This document shows, piece by piece, positions 34,927 to 45,832 of a DNA stretch of 61,901 nt. Positions within the stretch are counted from its first letter, which is position 1. Each line of letters opens with the position of its first letter. The translations under genes were made by a program, and so were the position numbers. The DNA is from Gammaproteobacteria bacterium (GTDB lineage: Bacteria > Pseudomonadota > Gammaproteobacteria > Steroidobacterales > Steroidobacteraceae). The notes beneath the pieces were generated by a model. The model was not told the origin of the DNA. It ran no database searches and was given only the letters and a program-made list of their open reading frames with translations. The stretch covers positions 1-61,901 of the forward strand of contig JABCZO010000026.1 in the NCBI GenBank assembly GCA_013289615.1, in the 5' to 3' direction.

Positions 34927-37900
34927 CGACGTTCTCCGCGGTCGCCGTCTTGAGGCGCTGTTTGCCCAAAAACATCATTTGCAGCGGCGGCGCTACGACC
35001 AGCAGCATGATTGGACCGAGGAGCATTCCGCCCACGACGACGGTCGCAAGGGGTCGCTGCACCTGACTACCGATCCCGGTCGAGACAGCCGCTGGAAGCA
35101 GGCCAATGCACGCCGACAGCGCCGTCATCAACATCGGCCGCATACGTTGCTCGGCGGCGTTGAACATGGCCTCAAGCGCGCTCTGGCCTTCGTTACATAA
35201 CTGCGAGAAATAGGTGATTACAAGGATGCCGTTCATGACTGAAACCCCGAACAGGGAGACAAAGCCGATCTCCGCCGAGACACTCAGATTTTGACCCGTC
35301 ACATAGAGCGCCACGACGCCACCCGCAATCGAGAACGGGATGCCCACCAGCGTCAACAAGCTGTTGCGCAGCGAATTGAACAAGCCGTAAAGCAATACCA
35401 TGATGATCACCACGGCAATCGGCACGACAATCAGCAAGCGGTCCTTGGCCTGTTGCAGCTCTTCGAATTCGCCGGCCCACTCCAGGCGGTAGCCTTCCGG
35501 GATCTTGACGCTCTGCGCGATGCGGGCCTGCGCTTGAGCCACGGTGCCGCCCAGGTCGCGCCCGCGGACGCTGAACTTGACGGGAATAAAACGTTCATTG
35601 CGCTCGTGATAGATATAGGATGCGCCGGTATCCATCGAGATTGTTGCCAGGTTAGCGAGCGGAATATAGGAAGTTCCGCCGGCCGGGTTCTGATAGCCGA
35701 CCGTGAGGTGTCGCACGGCATCCGGGCCGTCGCGGTATTCGGGTGCAAAGCGCACGGTCAGCGCGAACTGCCGGTCTCCTTCGAGCACGGTGGTCGCCTG
35801 GGTGCCGGCCATGGCTGCCTGAACCAGCGTGGTCACGTCGCCCGAGTTCAAGCCGTAGCGTGCCGCCTGCGCGCGATCCACCGTGACATTGAGATTGGGC
35901 TGCCCGAGGACGCGGAAGATGCCGAGATCCTCCACGCCCGGCACCTCTCGCATTTGGGTATACACCTGGTCCGCGAGGCGCTCGAGCACGGTGAGGTCAG
36001 GCCCGATGATCTTGACCGAGTTGGCGCCCTTGATGCCCGACAGGCCCTCCTCGACATTGTCCTGGATGTACTGAGAGAAGTTGAATGCGGTGCCGACGAA
36101 TTCGTCGCCAAGCTGCTTTTGCAGCTTGGCAACCAGTCTTTCCTTATCGCTGCCCGCGGGCCATTTATCAAAGGGCTTCAGGGGACAGAAGAGTTCCACA
36201 TTGTTGAATCCCGACGCGTCGCTGCCATCGTCGGGCCGGCCGTGCTGGGAGGTGACCGTGATCACCTCAGGATGCGACTCGATGATCTGACGCATTCGGG
36301 TGACCGCGGCATTGCCGGCCTCGAGCGAAATGGTGGGCGGCAATGTCGCACGAATCCAGAGGTTGCCTTCCTCGAGTGCCGGCAGGAATTCACTGCCCAG
36401 ACGTGTCAGCAGAATGAGTCCGAGGAGCAAAAACGCCGCGCCCATTCCCACCGTGGCGCGTCGATGCGCGAGCCCCCAACGCAGCGCCGGGGTGTACAGC
36501 GAGCGCAGCTGCCGGACCAGCCAGGTCTCCGTCTCGGTCACATGCCGGGGAAGCAGCACGGAGCACAGTGCGGGGGTTACGGTGAAAGTGGCGATCAGCG
36601 CACCAGCCAAGGCGTAGCCATAAGTGCGCGCCATGGGACCGAAGATCTGGCCCTCGACGCCCTCCATGGTGAACAAGGGGATGAAAGCGGCCACTGTAAT
36701 GAGGCTCGAGAACAGCACGGCACGATCTACCTGCATCGCGCTGATGAAGATCAGCCGCAGCCGGTTGTTCCAGCCCGAGGTGCTGTCCATGGTCCAGCCC
36801 AACTGGCTCTGCACGTAGTGCTGGATGACGGCGTGTCGGTCTGCAGCCGGCTTCTGGTAGTTGCGAAAAATGTTTTCTACGAGGATTACGGCTGAATCGA
36901 CGATGATACCGAAGTCAACGGCACCGACCGATAACAGATTGGCCGACTCGCCGGTGATCACGAGCAGGATGATGCTGAAGAACAGCGCAAAAGGAATGTT
37001 GGTGGCCACGATCACCGCGCTGCGCAGGTCGCCGAGAAAGAGCCACTGGATCAGGAATACCAGCATGCAGCCAAAGATCAGGTTGTGCAGAACCGTATGC
37101 GTGGTGACATTGACCAGCGTCGAGCGATCGTAGTACGGCACGATCTTGACGCCCGGCGGCAGAGTGCCGTCGCTGTTGATCTTGGCGACCTCGCGTTTGA
37201 CCCTAGCGAGCACGTCATTGGTATGCAATGTTCGGTTCATGACCAGGATCGAGAGCACCACATCGTCGTCGTTATCACGCCCGGCCTGGCCGAGTCGCGG
37301 GACGTAGCCGACGCGAACCTGCGCAACATCCTTGACCAGTACCGGAGTGCCGTTGTCCTGGGCCAAGGCCACGTTCTCGATGTCCTCGACCTTGCTGATC
37401 AGGCCGACGCCGCGAACATTGACCGATTGCTGCCCGAGGTTCACCGTGCGGCCACCGACATTGATGTTGGCGTTGCCAAGCGCCTGGATGAGCTGCGGCA
37501 CGGTGATGTGGTAGGCCTCCAGCCTGTGAGCGTCTGCTTCGACCTGGTACTCCTTGGTCGTGCCGCCCCAGGCGACGACCTGGACGACGCCAGGCACGGT
37601 CAGGAATCGCCGCTGCAGCACCCAATCCTGTAGCGTGCGCAGGTTGGTCAAGCCGAAGTGCGGTGGTCCGACGAGCTGATAGCGATAGATCTCACCGACC
37701 AGGCTCGAGGCCTGGATCTGTGGGGTAACTCCGTTTGGCAGCGAGACGTTCTGCTGCAGGCTCAGCGCTGCTTGCGTATCAGCAAAGTAATAGTCGACAC
37801 CGTAGTTGAAGGTAACGCGCACGAACGACAGGCCATAGAAGGAGGTCGAGCGGATATTGTTGACGCCCGGGGTCGTCGCGAGACCGACCTCCATGGGTAC

Positions 37901-38098
37901 GGTGTAGTAGCGTTCCATCTCCTCGGCTGATAATCCTGGGGCCTGCGCGGTGATTTCGAGAATCACTGGCGCCGGATTCGGATACGCCTCGATATTGAGC
38001 CTGGAGAACGCAGCCACGCCGGCACCGAAAAATGCCAGCAGGCCCAGCAGAACGATCGGCCGACGCAGCAATGCGGTAGAGATTAATGCCCTTAACAT
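34913..38098 (-). CDS. RND efflux pump, CusA/CzcA heavy-metal type
   Basis: 1061 residues with the twelve-helix RND layout: helix 1 at LLRRPIVLLGLLAFFGAGVA, two large periplasmic loops, and the helix 4 motif VDFGIIVDSAVILVENIF, whose two Asp residues are those of the HME (heavy metal) class. GGTTKEYQVEADAHRLEAY in the first loop is also CusA/CzcA-like. It should export metal ions or similar cations using the proton gradient. The metal is not evident: I cannot verify the Met triad of CusA by eye. The adaptor gene is immediately upstream and the outer-membrane duct downstream. Confidence 0.9.
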   Translation of the reverse strand: MLRALISTALLRRPIVLLGLLAFFGAGVAAFSRLNIEAYPNPAPVILEITAQAPGLSAEEMERYYTVPMEVGLATTPGVNNIRSTSFYGLSFVRVTFNYGVDYYFADTQAALSLQQNVSLPNGVTPQIQASSLVGEIYRYQLVGPPHFGLTNLRTLQDWVLQRRFLTVPGVVQVVAWGGTTKEYQVEADAHRLEAYHITVPQLIQALGNANINVGGRTVNLGQQSVNVRGVGLISKVEDIENVALAQDNGTPVLVKDVAQVRVGYVPRLGQAGRDNDDDVVLSILVMNRTLHTNDVLARVKREVAKINSDGTLPPGVKIVPYYDRSTLVNVTTHTVLHNLIFGCMLVFLIQWLFLGDLRSAVIVATNIPFALFFSIILLVITGESANLLSVGAVDFGIIVDSAVILVENIFRNYQKPAADRHAVIQHYVQSQLGWTMDSTSGWNNRLRLIFISAMQVDRAVLFSSLITVAAFIPLFTMEGVEGQIFGPMARTYGYALAGALIATFTVTPALCSVLLPRHVTETETWLVRQLRSLYTPALRWGLAHRRATVGMGAAFLLLGLILLTRLGSEFLPALEEGNLWIRATLPPTISLEAGNAAVTRMRQIIESHPEVITVTSQHGRPDDGSDASGFNNVELFCPLKPFDKWPAGSDKERLVAKLQKQLGDEFVGTAFNFSQYIQDNVEEGLSGIKGANSVKIIGPDLTVLERLADQVYTQMREVPGVEDLGIFRVLGQPNLNVTVDRAQAARYGLNSGDVTTLVQAAMAGTQATTVLEGDRQFALTVRFAPEYRDGPDAVRHLTVGYQNPAGGTSYIPLANLATISMDTGASYIYHERNERFIPVKFSVRGRDLGGTVAQAQARIAQSVKIPEGYRLEWAGEFEELQQAKDRLLIVVPIAVVIIMVLLYGLFNSLRNSLLTLVGIPFSIAGGVVALYVTGQNLSVSAEIGFVSLFGVSVMNGILVITYFSQLCNEGQSALEAMFNAAEQRMRPMLMTALSACIGLLPAAVSTGIGSQVQRPLATVVVGGMLLGPIMLLVVAPPLQMMFLGKQRLKTATAENVDDSL

Positions 38099-38118
38099 GG
38101 CGCAGCTTCAGCGATGGC

Positions 38119-39327
38119 CTACTGCGCCGCGCCCTGGATCGAAGCATTGCTGATGAACAGTGCCCCGGAAGTCGCAATCAATTCGCCGGTCTTGAGCCCG
38201 TCGAGAATCTGATCGTAGCCATCCTGCTTGACGCCGAGCTGGACCGTGCGCCGCACGAATCGCCGCTGATCGGTCGTGACCCACACGCTCATCGTGCCGT
38301 CGCCTTCGCGCACAACCGCGTCGTACGGGACTGCAACCGAGCGCGCTGCGCCGCCCAGGTGCACGGTGAAAGTCGCGAACATCTGTGGACGCAGCTCGTT
38401 CATCGAATCTCGCACGTCCGAACGTACCGTCACACGATGAGTATTCGGATCGACCGCCTCGGCGATATTGTCAATCCGGCCGTGAAAGATCCGATCGGGA
38501 TAGGCCGGGAGCTTGACATCCACATCCTGTCCTAGGTGCAAGGCGGGCAGATCCGCCTCCGGCACATTCGCGAGCATCCATTTGGTCGATACATCGGCAA
38601 CCGTATAGGGGGCGGGACTACCGCCCGGCTGCACCAAGGTGCCCGGTGCCGCGTTGCGCGCTGTGACTACACCGTCGAGCGGGCTCGGCACCGGCATTTG
38701 CGACTCGATGCGACGTTGATCGACGATCCGATCCATCTCAGCATCCCCTTTACCGAAGATGCGTACGGCATCGCGCGCGGCTTTGTGCGCGCCTTCCGCC
38801 GCCTGCTGATCCGAGACCGCCTGCTCATAGTCCTTCTGGGCGACGCCCTGGATCGGCAACAGCTCCTTGGCGCGCTGCAGAACCTTGGTCGTGAGTTCCA
38901 GCACGCCGGCTGATGAAACAAGCGCGGACTCGGCCTGCAGCAAGTCCGGGCTGTCGATCGTGAACAAAACCTCGCCTTTGTGGACTCGATCACCGGCTTT
39001 CGCCAGCAGTTGCACGATCCGTCCCTGATACGGCGGGGAGACCTGAACCGTCATATCCTCGTTGAAATCGATGGCACCCACCGCGGTGCGTTCAACCGTG
39101 AAGGTACGTTCGTTCGCGGGCATGATCGATACGGACCGAAGCTGTGCTCCGGTCAGCTCCACGCTCTCATTGGGGGAGGCTGCTGATGAGGGCGTCGGCT
39201 TGCCCATCGGCGCAGTTTCAGCGCTGCTGGCGGCGTGGGAGCTACACCCAACCAGCCACCACGGCAGGAGCAATAGCAGTACGGGCACCATCCACCTGAA
39301 CGGCGCCAAAAAAGGGCAGTGCATCAC
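38119..39327 (-). CDS. RND periplasmic adaptor (CusB/CzcB type)
   Basis: 402 residues with a lipoprotein-type start (MVPVLLLLLPWWLVGCSS). The barrel-sandwich and hairpin region is visible (VSPPYQGRIVQLLAKAGDRV, continuing HKGEVLFTIDSPDLLQAESA) and the second lipoyl half follows (PSPLDGVVTARNAAPGTLVQ). It bridges the RND pump and the outer-membrane duct. Its stop is 20 bases from the pump start. It lacks the His-rich N-terminal extension of some CzcB proteins. Confidence 0.9.
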   Translation of the reverse strand: MMHCPFLAPFRWMVPVLLLLLPWWLVGCSSHAASSAETAPMGKPTPSSAASPNESVELTGAQLRSVSIMPANERTFTVERTAVGAIDFNEDMTVQVSPPYQGRIVQLLAKAGDRVHKGEVLFTIDSPDLLQAESALVSSAGVLELTTKVLQRAKELLPIQGVAQKDYEQAVSDQQAAEGAHKAARDAVRIFGKGDAEMDRIVDQRRIESQMPVPSPLDGVVTARNAAPGTLVQPGGSPAPYTVADVSTKWMLANVPEADLPALHLGQDVDVKLPAYPDRIFHGRIDNIAEAVDPNTHRVTVRSDVRDSMNELRPQMFATFTVHLGGAARSVAVPYDAVVREGDGTMSVWVTTDQRRFVRRTVQLGVKQDGYDQILDGLKTGELIATSGALFISNASIQGAAQ

Positions 39328-39403
39328 TCGTCCTGACAGCCGTTCAGTCGTTTGAACCGGCTTATGCTGCGCGAGCCGACCTTATCGGCGCATTTCGCGA
39401 GTA

Positions 39404-40843
39404 TTACGGATTGGAAAGGTGAGCGACCTGCTGCGGCAGCACGCCTGCCACTGCCTCGACCCCGGCTTCGCCTGTCGGTGGCCGCCCTGGCGGAAGCAGG
39501 ATCGAGGCCCGCAAACCGCGCGCGCCGTTCGCCAGCAGCAACTTTCCACGGTGCAGGGTAGCGATCGCCGACACGATGGCGAGCCCCAGACCATTGCCTG
39601 GCTGACTACGGGCACGGTCCAGTCGGTAGAATCTTTGCACCAACTTCGGTAAGTCTGCCTCCGGAACGCCCGGTCCGTCGTCCTGCACCACTATCGATGC
39701 CCCCGCCGCTACCGAGTAGGCACCCAACTCGACGCGGCAACCCGGCCCCGAATACTTGATGGCATTGTCGATCAGGCTTGCGACGGCACTTACCAGCAGG
39801 TCGCGATCGCCGCGGGCCCACACCGCCCCATGGCTCGCGATGTACAGCTCCACGCGCCGCTCCTCCGCCGCCGCGTCGTACAACTCAACCATGTCCTGAA
39901 TAATGCGATGGAGGTCCACGGTTTCGAACGACTCGGTCCGAAGTCCGGACTCTGCTTCGGCAATCTGCAGCAGCTTGTTGAACACGAGTATCAGATCATC
40001 GATGCCGTCGATCGCAGTGCGCGCTGCGTCGGTCAATGCGCCGACGGTCGAGTCGCGCCTGAGCGCATCGTCCAGCCGGCTGCGTACGCGGCTGAGCGGT
40101 GTGCGCAGGTCATGGGCGATGGCGTTAGAGACATGACGCACGCCGCTCATCAACTGTTCGATGCGATCGAGCATGCGGTTAATGTCGACACTGAGCCGCG
40201 CAAATTCATCATCGCCCGAGATCGCGATCCGGGACTTCAGGTCGCCGGCCTCGATGTCGCCGGCGGTATGCCGAATCTCCCCGATACGGCCCTCAATCTG
40301 GCGGCGAAAAATGTACGCGCCGACAACCACCAGCACCAATGCGATTACCGCAGCGGCATTCAGCGCGCGCAGCACTAGATCGCGAATAGAACGCTGTTCG
40401 CTCAGGTCGCGCCCAACGTAGAGCATGCCGCCATTGGGCAGCTCACGGACGATCATGCGTGCTGATGAGGGCCTACCTTCGCGTGTAACCTCGCGATTGA
40501 CCAACTGCCCCTTCGGTGTAGAGCTATCTGGTATTCCCGACAGATTGCCGACGATGTGTTCTCCGGTCGAGGAGATCAGCAGGAATATTTCGGTATCGCT
40601 GTCGATGCCGTCGGTGAGTTCCTGGTTGATCTCCTGCGACAGGACTGTAAGCGGGCGCGTGCCATAAGTACTGACCAGACGATTCGAGATGGCGACGATC
40701 TTGCCGTCGATGCTTCGATCGAGCACGCCGACGGTCCCAAAGTAGAATACCGCCGAGATCACCAGGATCGTCGCCGCCAGCATCACGCCGTTTCCGATCG
40801 CCAGTCGGGTCCCAATCGAGCGCGTGGGTTTCAGGCTAAACAC
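39404..40843 (-). CDS. Sensor histidine kinase of the efflux operon
   Basis: 479 residues: membrane helix 1 (RLAIGNGVMLAATILVISAV), a periplasmic sensor part of about 130 residues, helix 2 (LNAAAVIALVLVVVGAYIF), HAMP, the phospho-acceptor box SNAIAHDLRTPLSRVRSRLD and the ATPase end (LIDNAIKYSGPG; VVQDDGPGVPE; GNGLGLAIVSAIATLH). It overlaps the response regulator gene by 8 bases, starting at GTG 40843. It likely senses a periplasmic ligand, probably the efflux substrate, and controls the operon downstream. Confidence 0.92.
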   Translation of the reverse strand: MFSLKPTRSIGTRLAIGNGVMLAATILVISAVFYFGTVGVLDRSIDGKIVAISNRLVSTYGTRPLTVLSQEINQELTDGIDSDTEIFLLISSTGEHIVGNLSGIPDSSTPKGQLVNREVTREGRPSSARMIVRELPNGGMLYVGRDLSEQRSIRDLVLRALNAAAVIALVLVVVGAYIFRRQIEGRIGEIRHTAGDIEAGDLKSRIAISGDDEFARLSVDINRMLDRIEQLMSGVRHVSNAIAHDLRTPLSRVRSRLDDALRRDSTVGALTDAARTAIDGIDDLILVFNKLLQIAEAESGLRTESFETVDLHRIIQDMVELYDAAAEERRVELYIASHGAVWARGDRDLLVSAVASLIDNAIKYSGPGCRVELGAYSVAAGASIVVQDDGPGVPEADLPKLVQRFYRLDRARSQPGNGLGLAIVSAIATLHRGKLLLANGARGLRASILLPPGRPPTGEAGVEAVAGVLPQQVAHLSNP

Positions 40844-41516
40844 GTGTACCTAGCACATAACCCACGCCACGAATGGTGTGAATCAACGGCGGCGAGAATC
40901 CGCGATCGATCTTGCTGCGCAATCGGCTGATCTGCACGTCGATAACATTCGTTTGTGGATCGAAGTGGCAATCCCAGACGGCCTCGAGCAGCATGGTTCG
41001 TGTAACCACCTGGCTTTCGTGTCGCATCAAATACGTCAGCAGCCGCAACTCTCGCGGCTGCAGCAGCAGCGGCGTCGAACCGCGAGTGACCCGGAACGTG
41101 CGCGTATCCAAACTCAGATCGGCAACTTGCAGCAGGGCGGATTCATGCATGGAGGTTGCACGGCGGAGCAAGGCTTCCACGCGTGCGAGCAGCTCGGAGA
41201 AAGCGAAGGGTTTGGATATATAGTCGTCCCCACCGCTTCGCAGGCCGCGCACACGGTCATCGGTACTGGTCAAGGCGCTCACGATCAATACGGGCGTCTT
41301 CTTGCCCAGGTCACGCAGCTTACTGACAATCGACAAACCGTCGACGCCGCCGGGAAGCATCCGGTCGATGATCACCAGGTCCCAGGTCTCGTTGACCGCG
41401 TAATGCAGACCGTCCAGGCTGTTGTCGCAAGCCAGCACGGAGTATCCGGATTCCTGGAGACCGTTGCGGATATACCGCGACGTATCCGGCTCATCTTCGA
41501 TCAGAAGGCATCTCAT
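40836..41516 (-). CDS. OmpR-family response regulator
   Basis: About 226 residues from ATG 41516 (MRCLLIEDEPDTSRYIRNGL). The receiver has acidic residues EDE, the phosphorylated Asp in DLVIIDRMLPGGVDG and the Lys in GGDDYISKPFAF. The winged-helix output domain has LTYLMRHESQVVTRTMLLEA and ends with IHTIRGVGYVLGTRV. It is the first gene of the efflux operon and overlaps its partner kinase. Confidence 0.93.
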   Translation of the reverse strand: MRCLLIEDEPDTSRYIRNGLQESGYSVLACDNSLDGLHYAVNETWDLVIIDRMLPGGVDGLSIVSKLRDLGKKTPVLIVSALTSTDDRVRGLRSGGDDYISKPFAFSELLARVEALLRRATSMHESALLQVADLSLDTRTFRVTRGSTPLLLQPRELRLLTYLMRHESQVVTRTMLLEAVWDCHFDPQTNVIDVQISRLRSKIDRGFSPPLIHTIRGVGYVLGTRV

Positions 41517-41852
41517 GGTGCAAGCAAGCTTAACCGTAAGCTCGCGCAAATCATCCAGGCGCGACCCTCCATGCAAGTCAGGCAGCGTGATCGTGAAGGG
41601 AAAGCTTGGGGGTAGCCTCTCGCCCGTTCGAGTTTTTGTTTTTAAGACAATAGGTTAGCCAGGAAATTGGCCGCACAGCTAGAGCCCCGATCTCGACCCC
41701 AGCATTATGGGAGCGGGTCGTTCGAAGTCAGTCTGAGTATTTTGAGCAGTGAAAGTTGAGTCCGTCGCTCGGCTTGTGGTGGGCTGGGTGCAGTTCTACA
41801 CTCTTGGCTCTGCCTGCAACGGACCTGCGGTCGTCGCACGAGGGTAGTAGTC
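41517..41852. promoter_or_regulatory. Divergent intergenic region, efflux regulators / formate dehydrogenase
   Basis: 336 bases between the minus-strand response regulator and the plus-strand formate dehydrogenase. Promoters for both operons must be here. A GAGGG stands about 8 bases before the fdnG ATG. I find no convincing FNR box (TTGAT-N4-ATCAA) or other named site, and no gene. Confidence 0.4.
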
Positions 41853-44800
41853 ATGTCTGAACTGACAAGACGCCAATTCTTGAAGGTTACCGGTGTGTCG
41901 CTGGTCGGCTCGAGTTTGGCACTCATGGGCTTCTCGCCCGGCAAGGCGCTCGCGGAGGTGCGTGAGTACAAACTCACACGGGCCACCGAAACGCGCAATA
42001 CCTGTCCATATTGCTCCGTGGCCTGCGGCATTCTGATGTACGGGCTGGGCGATGGTGCGAAGAACGCTCAGCCGAGTATCTTTCACATCGAAGGGGATCC
42101 GGATCATCCGGTCAATCGCGGCACCTTGTGCCCGAAAGGCGCCGGACTGATCGACTTCGTGCACAGCGCGAGCCGCCTCAAGTATCCGGAGTATCGGGCT
42201 CCGGGATCCGACAGATGGCAAAGGATCAGCTGGGACGATGCGCTGGAGCGTATCAGCGCGCTGCTGAAACAGGATCGGGACGCCAATTTTGTGGCCAAGA
42301 CGCCCGATGGACTGACCGTCAACCGATGGCTCACCACCGGTATGCTGGCCGCGTCCGCATCGAGCAACGAAGCCGGGTATATCACTCACAAGGTGGCGCG
42401 ATCCTTCGGCCTACTGGGGTTCGATAACCAAGCTCGTGTGTGACACGGCCCGACGGTGGCAGGTCTTGCCCCGACGTTTGGCCGTGGAGCGATGACGAAT
42501 CACTGGGTCGACATCAAGAATGCCGACGTAGTCCTCATCATGGGCGGCAATGCCGCCGAAGCTCATCCCTGCGGCTTCAAATGGGTGACGGAGGCAAAGG
42601 CGCACAATAAGGCCAAGCTCATCGTCGTCGACCCGCGCTTCACGCGCTCGGCGTCGGTGGCCGATTACTACGCCCCGATACGGCCGGGCACCGACATCGT
42701 ATTCCTCGGCGGCTTGATCAACTATCTGCTGACGAACGACAGGATCCAGCACGATTATGTGGTGCATCACACCGACCTGTCGTTCATCGTCAAGCAGGAG
42801 TTCGCCTTCACCGAGGGCATTTATTCCGGCTACGACGCCGAAAAGCACGTCTACGACAAGTCCAGCTGGGATTACGAGATAGGCCCGGACGGATTCGCCA
42901 AAGTCGATCCCACCCTGTCGCACCCGCGCTGCGTCTACACGCTGCTGAAACAGCACTACGCGCGCTATGTGCCGGAAATGGTGGAGCGCGTCTGCGGTAC
43001 TCCCAGGGACAAGATGCTGTTTATCTGGGACCTGATTGCATCCACGGCGACCCCGACGCGGGCGATGACCATCATGTACGCGCTTGGCTGGACCCAGCAT
43101 TCGACCGGTTCGCAGATGATTCGCACCGGCGCGATGGTGCAACTGCTGCTCGGCAATGTTGGCGTGTCCGGCGGCGGCATGAATGCACTGCGCGGACATT
43201 CAAACATTCAGGGGCTCACCGATCTGGGCCTGCTGTCGAATCAACTGCCGGCCTACATTGCCCTGCCGTTGCAAAGTGAACAGGACTATGGAAAGTTCAT
43301 CGCGGCCCGGGCACTGAAGCCGCTGCGGCCGAATCAACTCAGTTACTGGCAGAACGCGGCAAAATTTCATGTCAGTTTCATGAAGGCGTGGTGGGGCGAT
43401 GCAGCGACGGCGCAGAACAATTGGGCCTACGACTACCTGCCCAAGGTCGACAAACTCTATGACATGCTGCAGATGTACGAGTTGATGCATCAGGGCAAAG
43501 TCAATGGCTACCTGGCGCAGGGCTTCAATCCGTTGGCGGCGGCGCCGAACAAAGCCAAGATGACGGCCGCCCTGTCGAAGCTAAAATTCCTCGTCATCAT
43601 GGATCCGCTGGCGACCGAGACGTCGGAGTTCTGGCGCAATTACGGTGCACACAACGACGTCGATCCGAGCAAGATCCAGACCGAGGTGTTTCGCCTGCCG
43701 ACGACCTGTTTCGCGGAAGAAGACGGGGCGCTGGTGAATTCGGCACGCTGGCTGCAGTGGCATTGGAAGGGCGCAGCACCCCCCGGCGAGGCGCGCAGCG
43801 ATATCGAGATCATGGCCGGCCTGTTCACGCGCATACGTGCCCTGTATGCCAAGGACGGCGGCGCTTTTCCGGATCCGATCCTGAACCTGAAGTGGAAGTA
43901 CGCCCAACCCGAGAGTCCGCGGCCGGAAGAACTGGCGCGCGAATACTCCGGTAATGCGCTCAAGGATCTTGCCGATCCGAAGGACCCGAGCAAGATTACC
44001 CGCAAGGCCGGTGAGCAGCTCGCCGGATTCGCGGAACTACGCGACGATGGCAGCACGCAGTGCGGCTGCTGGATTTTCTGCGGCGCCTGGGGTCCTAGCG
44101 GCAATCTGATGGCACGGCGCGACAATTCCGATCCGAGCGGTATTGGGCAGACGCTGAACTGGGCGTGGGCCTGGCCCGCCAACCGCCGTGTGCTGTACAA
44201 CCGGGCGTCCTGCGACCCGAGCGGCAAACCCTACAATCCAGCCCGCGCACTGATCAGCTGGAACGGTGCGGCGTGGAGCGGCGTGGACGTGCCGGATTTC
44301 AAGGTCGATGAAAATCCGGCCGGTGGCATGGGTCCGTTCATCATGAACCCCGAGGGCGTGGCACGTTTCTTTGCCCGCGGCGGCATGGCCGAAGGGCCGT
44401 TTCCGGAGCACTATGAGCCGTTCGAGACGCCGCTGGGCTACAACCCGTTGAATCCGAATCAGCCGCAGGCGACCAACAATCCGGCCGCGCGGGTATTTCC
44501 GGATGATCGCGAGCAATTCGGGAAAGCCGCGCAGTTCCCGCATGTCGCGACGACCTATCGGCTTACCGAGCATTTTCATTTCTGGACCAAGCATGCGCGC
44601 CTGAACGCCATCATCCAGCCACAACAGTTTGTCGAGATCGGCGAAGCGCTGGCGAAGGAAATCGGCGTGGTCACGGGTGGGCAGATCAAGGTGAGTTCCA
44701 ACCGCGGCTTCATCCAGGCGGTGGCCATGGTGACCAAGCGCATCCGCCCCTTGAACGTCGACGGCAGGGTCGTGCACACGGTCGGAGTGCCGATCCACTG

Positions 44801-44921
44801 GGGTTTCATGGGACTTGCGAAGCCGGGATTTCTGGCCAATACCCTGACGCCTTCCGTTGGCGACGCCAACTCGCAGACGCCTGAATTCAAAGCGTTTCTG
44901 GTCAAGGTTGAGAAGGTCTAG
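41853..44921 (+). CDS. fdnG: Formate dehydrogenase-N/O alpha subunit, selenocysteine-containing
   Basis: One 1022-residue selenoprotein interrupted by an in-frame TGA at 42441-42443, read as selenocysteine 197. The context [19 protein letters not shown] is that of FdnG/FdoG, where this residue binds molybdenum. The Tat signal is [18 protein letters not shown]; the 4Fe-4S site is CPYCSVACG (Cys51, 54, 58) plus TLCPKGA. The C-terminal molybdopterin-guanine-dinucleotide domain carries [19 protein letters not shown]. It oxidises formate to CO2 on the periplasmic side. Ordinary gene finding would split it into a 196-residue and an 821-residue piece. The beta, gamma, FdhE and Sec-machinery genes follow. 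Confidence 0.96.
42441..42486 (+). promoter_or_regulatory. SECIS element with UGA codon
   Basis: Right after the TGA, CACGGCC (42444-42450) pairs with GGCCGTG (42480-42486). At the top an inner helix GGCA/TGCC closes the loop GGTCT, the conserved apical loop that SelB reads in E. coli fdhF and fdnG. UGA-to-loop spacing matches the bacterial pattern. It directs SelB with tRNA-Sec to the codon. Confidence 0.9.
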
Positions 44922-44929
44922 GAGCACCC

Positions 44930-45832
44930 ATGCCGTTACAGTCCCTTGACGTGGTCCGCCGCTCGGCCACTACGCTTCCGTCGCCAGAAGTGCGCGGCGC
45001 GCATACCGGCCAGGTCGCGAAGCTGATCGACACCACCAAGTGCATCGGCTGCAAAGCCTGCCAGGTCGCCTGCATGGAGTGGAACGATCTGCGCGACGAG
45101 ATCGGCACCTGCACCGGTCATTACGACAATCCGGCCGATCTCTCGGAACACTCCTGGACGCTGATGCGCTACGCCGAGTACGAGAATCCCAAGGGCGATC
45201 TTGAGTGGCTGATCCGCAAGGATGGCTGCATGCACTGCGAAGATCCCGGCTGCCTGAAGGCCTGCCCCTCGCCAGGCGCGATCGTGCAGTACGCCAACGG
45301 CATCGTCGATTTTCAGGAAGAGAATTGCATCGGCTGCGGCTATTGCATCGCCGGCTGTCCGTTCGACATTCCGCGCATCTCGAAGAAGGACAAGAAGGTC
45401 TACAAGTGCACGCTGTGTTCGGATCGCGTGGCGGTCGGCCTGGAACCAGCCTGCGTGAAAGCCTGTCCAACGGGTGCCATCGTCTTCGGTACCAAGGAGG
45501 ACATGACTCAGCATGCGCAGGAGCGCATCGTAGATCTGAAGTCGCGCGGTTTCGACCAGGCCGGTCTGTACGATCCCGCAGGCGTGGGCGGCACGCACGT
45601 GATGTACGTTCTGCACCACGCGGATCAGCCGCTGTTGTACAGCGGGCTGCCCGAAAAGCCGAGAATCAGTCCTACGGTGGGCCTGTGGAAGGGCGTTACC
45701 AAGCCGCTGGCGCTGTTCGCCATCGCGGCGACCGCGGCCATTGGTTTCCTGCACTACATCGGCATAGGGCCGAATGAGACCGACGAGCAGGACGAGGACG
45801 CCGCGCGCCGTGAACAGGAGAAAACGCCATGA
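44930..45832 (+). CDS. fdnH: Formate dehydrogenase beta subunit (4Fe-4S)
   Basis: 300 residues carrying four ferredoxin-type Cys clusters: [45 protein letters not shown] and CTLCSDRV with [10 protein letters not shown] single membrane helix near the C terminus ([20 protein letters not shown]) anchors it, as in FdnH/FdoH. It passes electrons from the alpha subunit to the cytochrome b subunit. It starts 8 bases after the alpha subunit stop and its end overlaps the gamma gene by 4 bases. Confidence 0.95.
   Translation: MPLQSLDVVRRSATTLPSPEVRGAHTGQVAKLIDTTKCIGCKACQVACMEWNDLRDEIGTCTGHYDNPADLSEHSWTLMRYAEYENPKGDLEWLIRKDGCMHCEDPGCLKACPSPGAIVQYANGIVDFQEENCIGCGYCIAGCPFDIPRISKKDKKVYKCTLCSDRVAVGLEPACVKACPTGAIVFGTKEDMTQHAQERIVDLKSRGFDQAGLYDPAGVGGTHVMYVLHHADQPLLYSGLPEKPRISPTVGLWKGVTKPLALFAIAATAAIGFLHYIGIGPNETDEQDEDAARREQEKTP

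Noticed and set aside
35291..36895. 534-residue plus-strand frame
   Set aside because: Antisense to the RND pump gene, whose product is clearly recognisable.
42441..42443. Stop codon ending a 196-residue formate dehydrogenase fragment
   Set aside because: Frame continues with FdnG sequence on both sides of the TGA, and a SECIS with a GGTCT loop follows, so it encodes selenocysteine.
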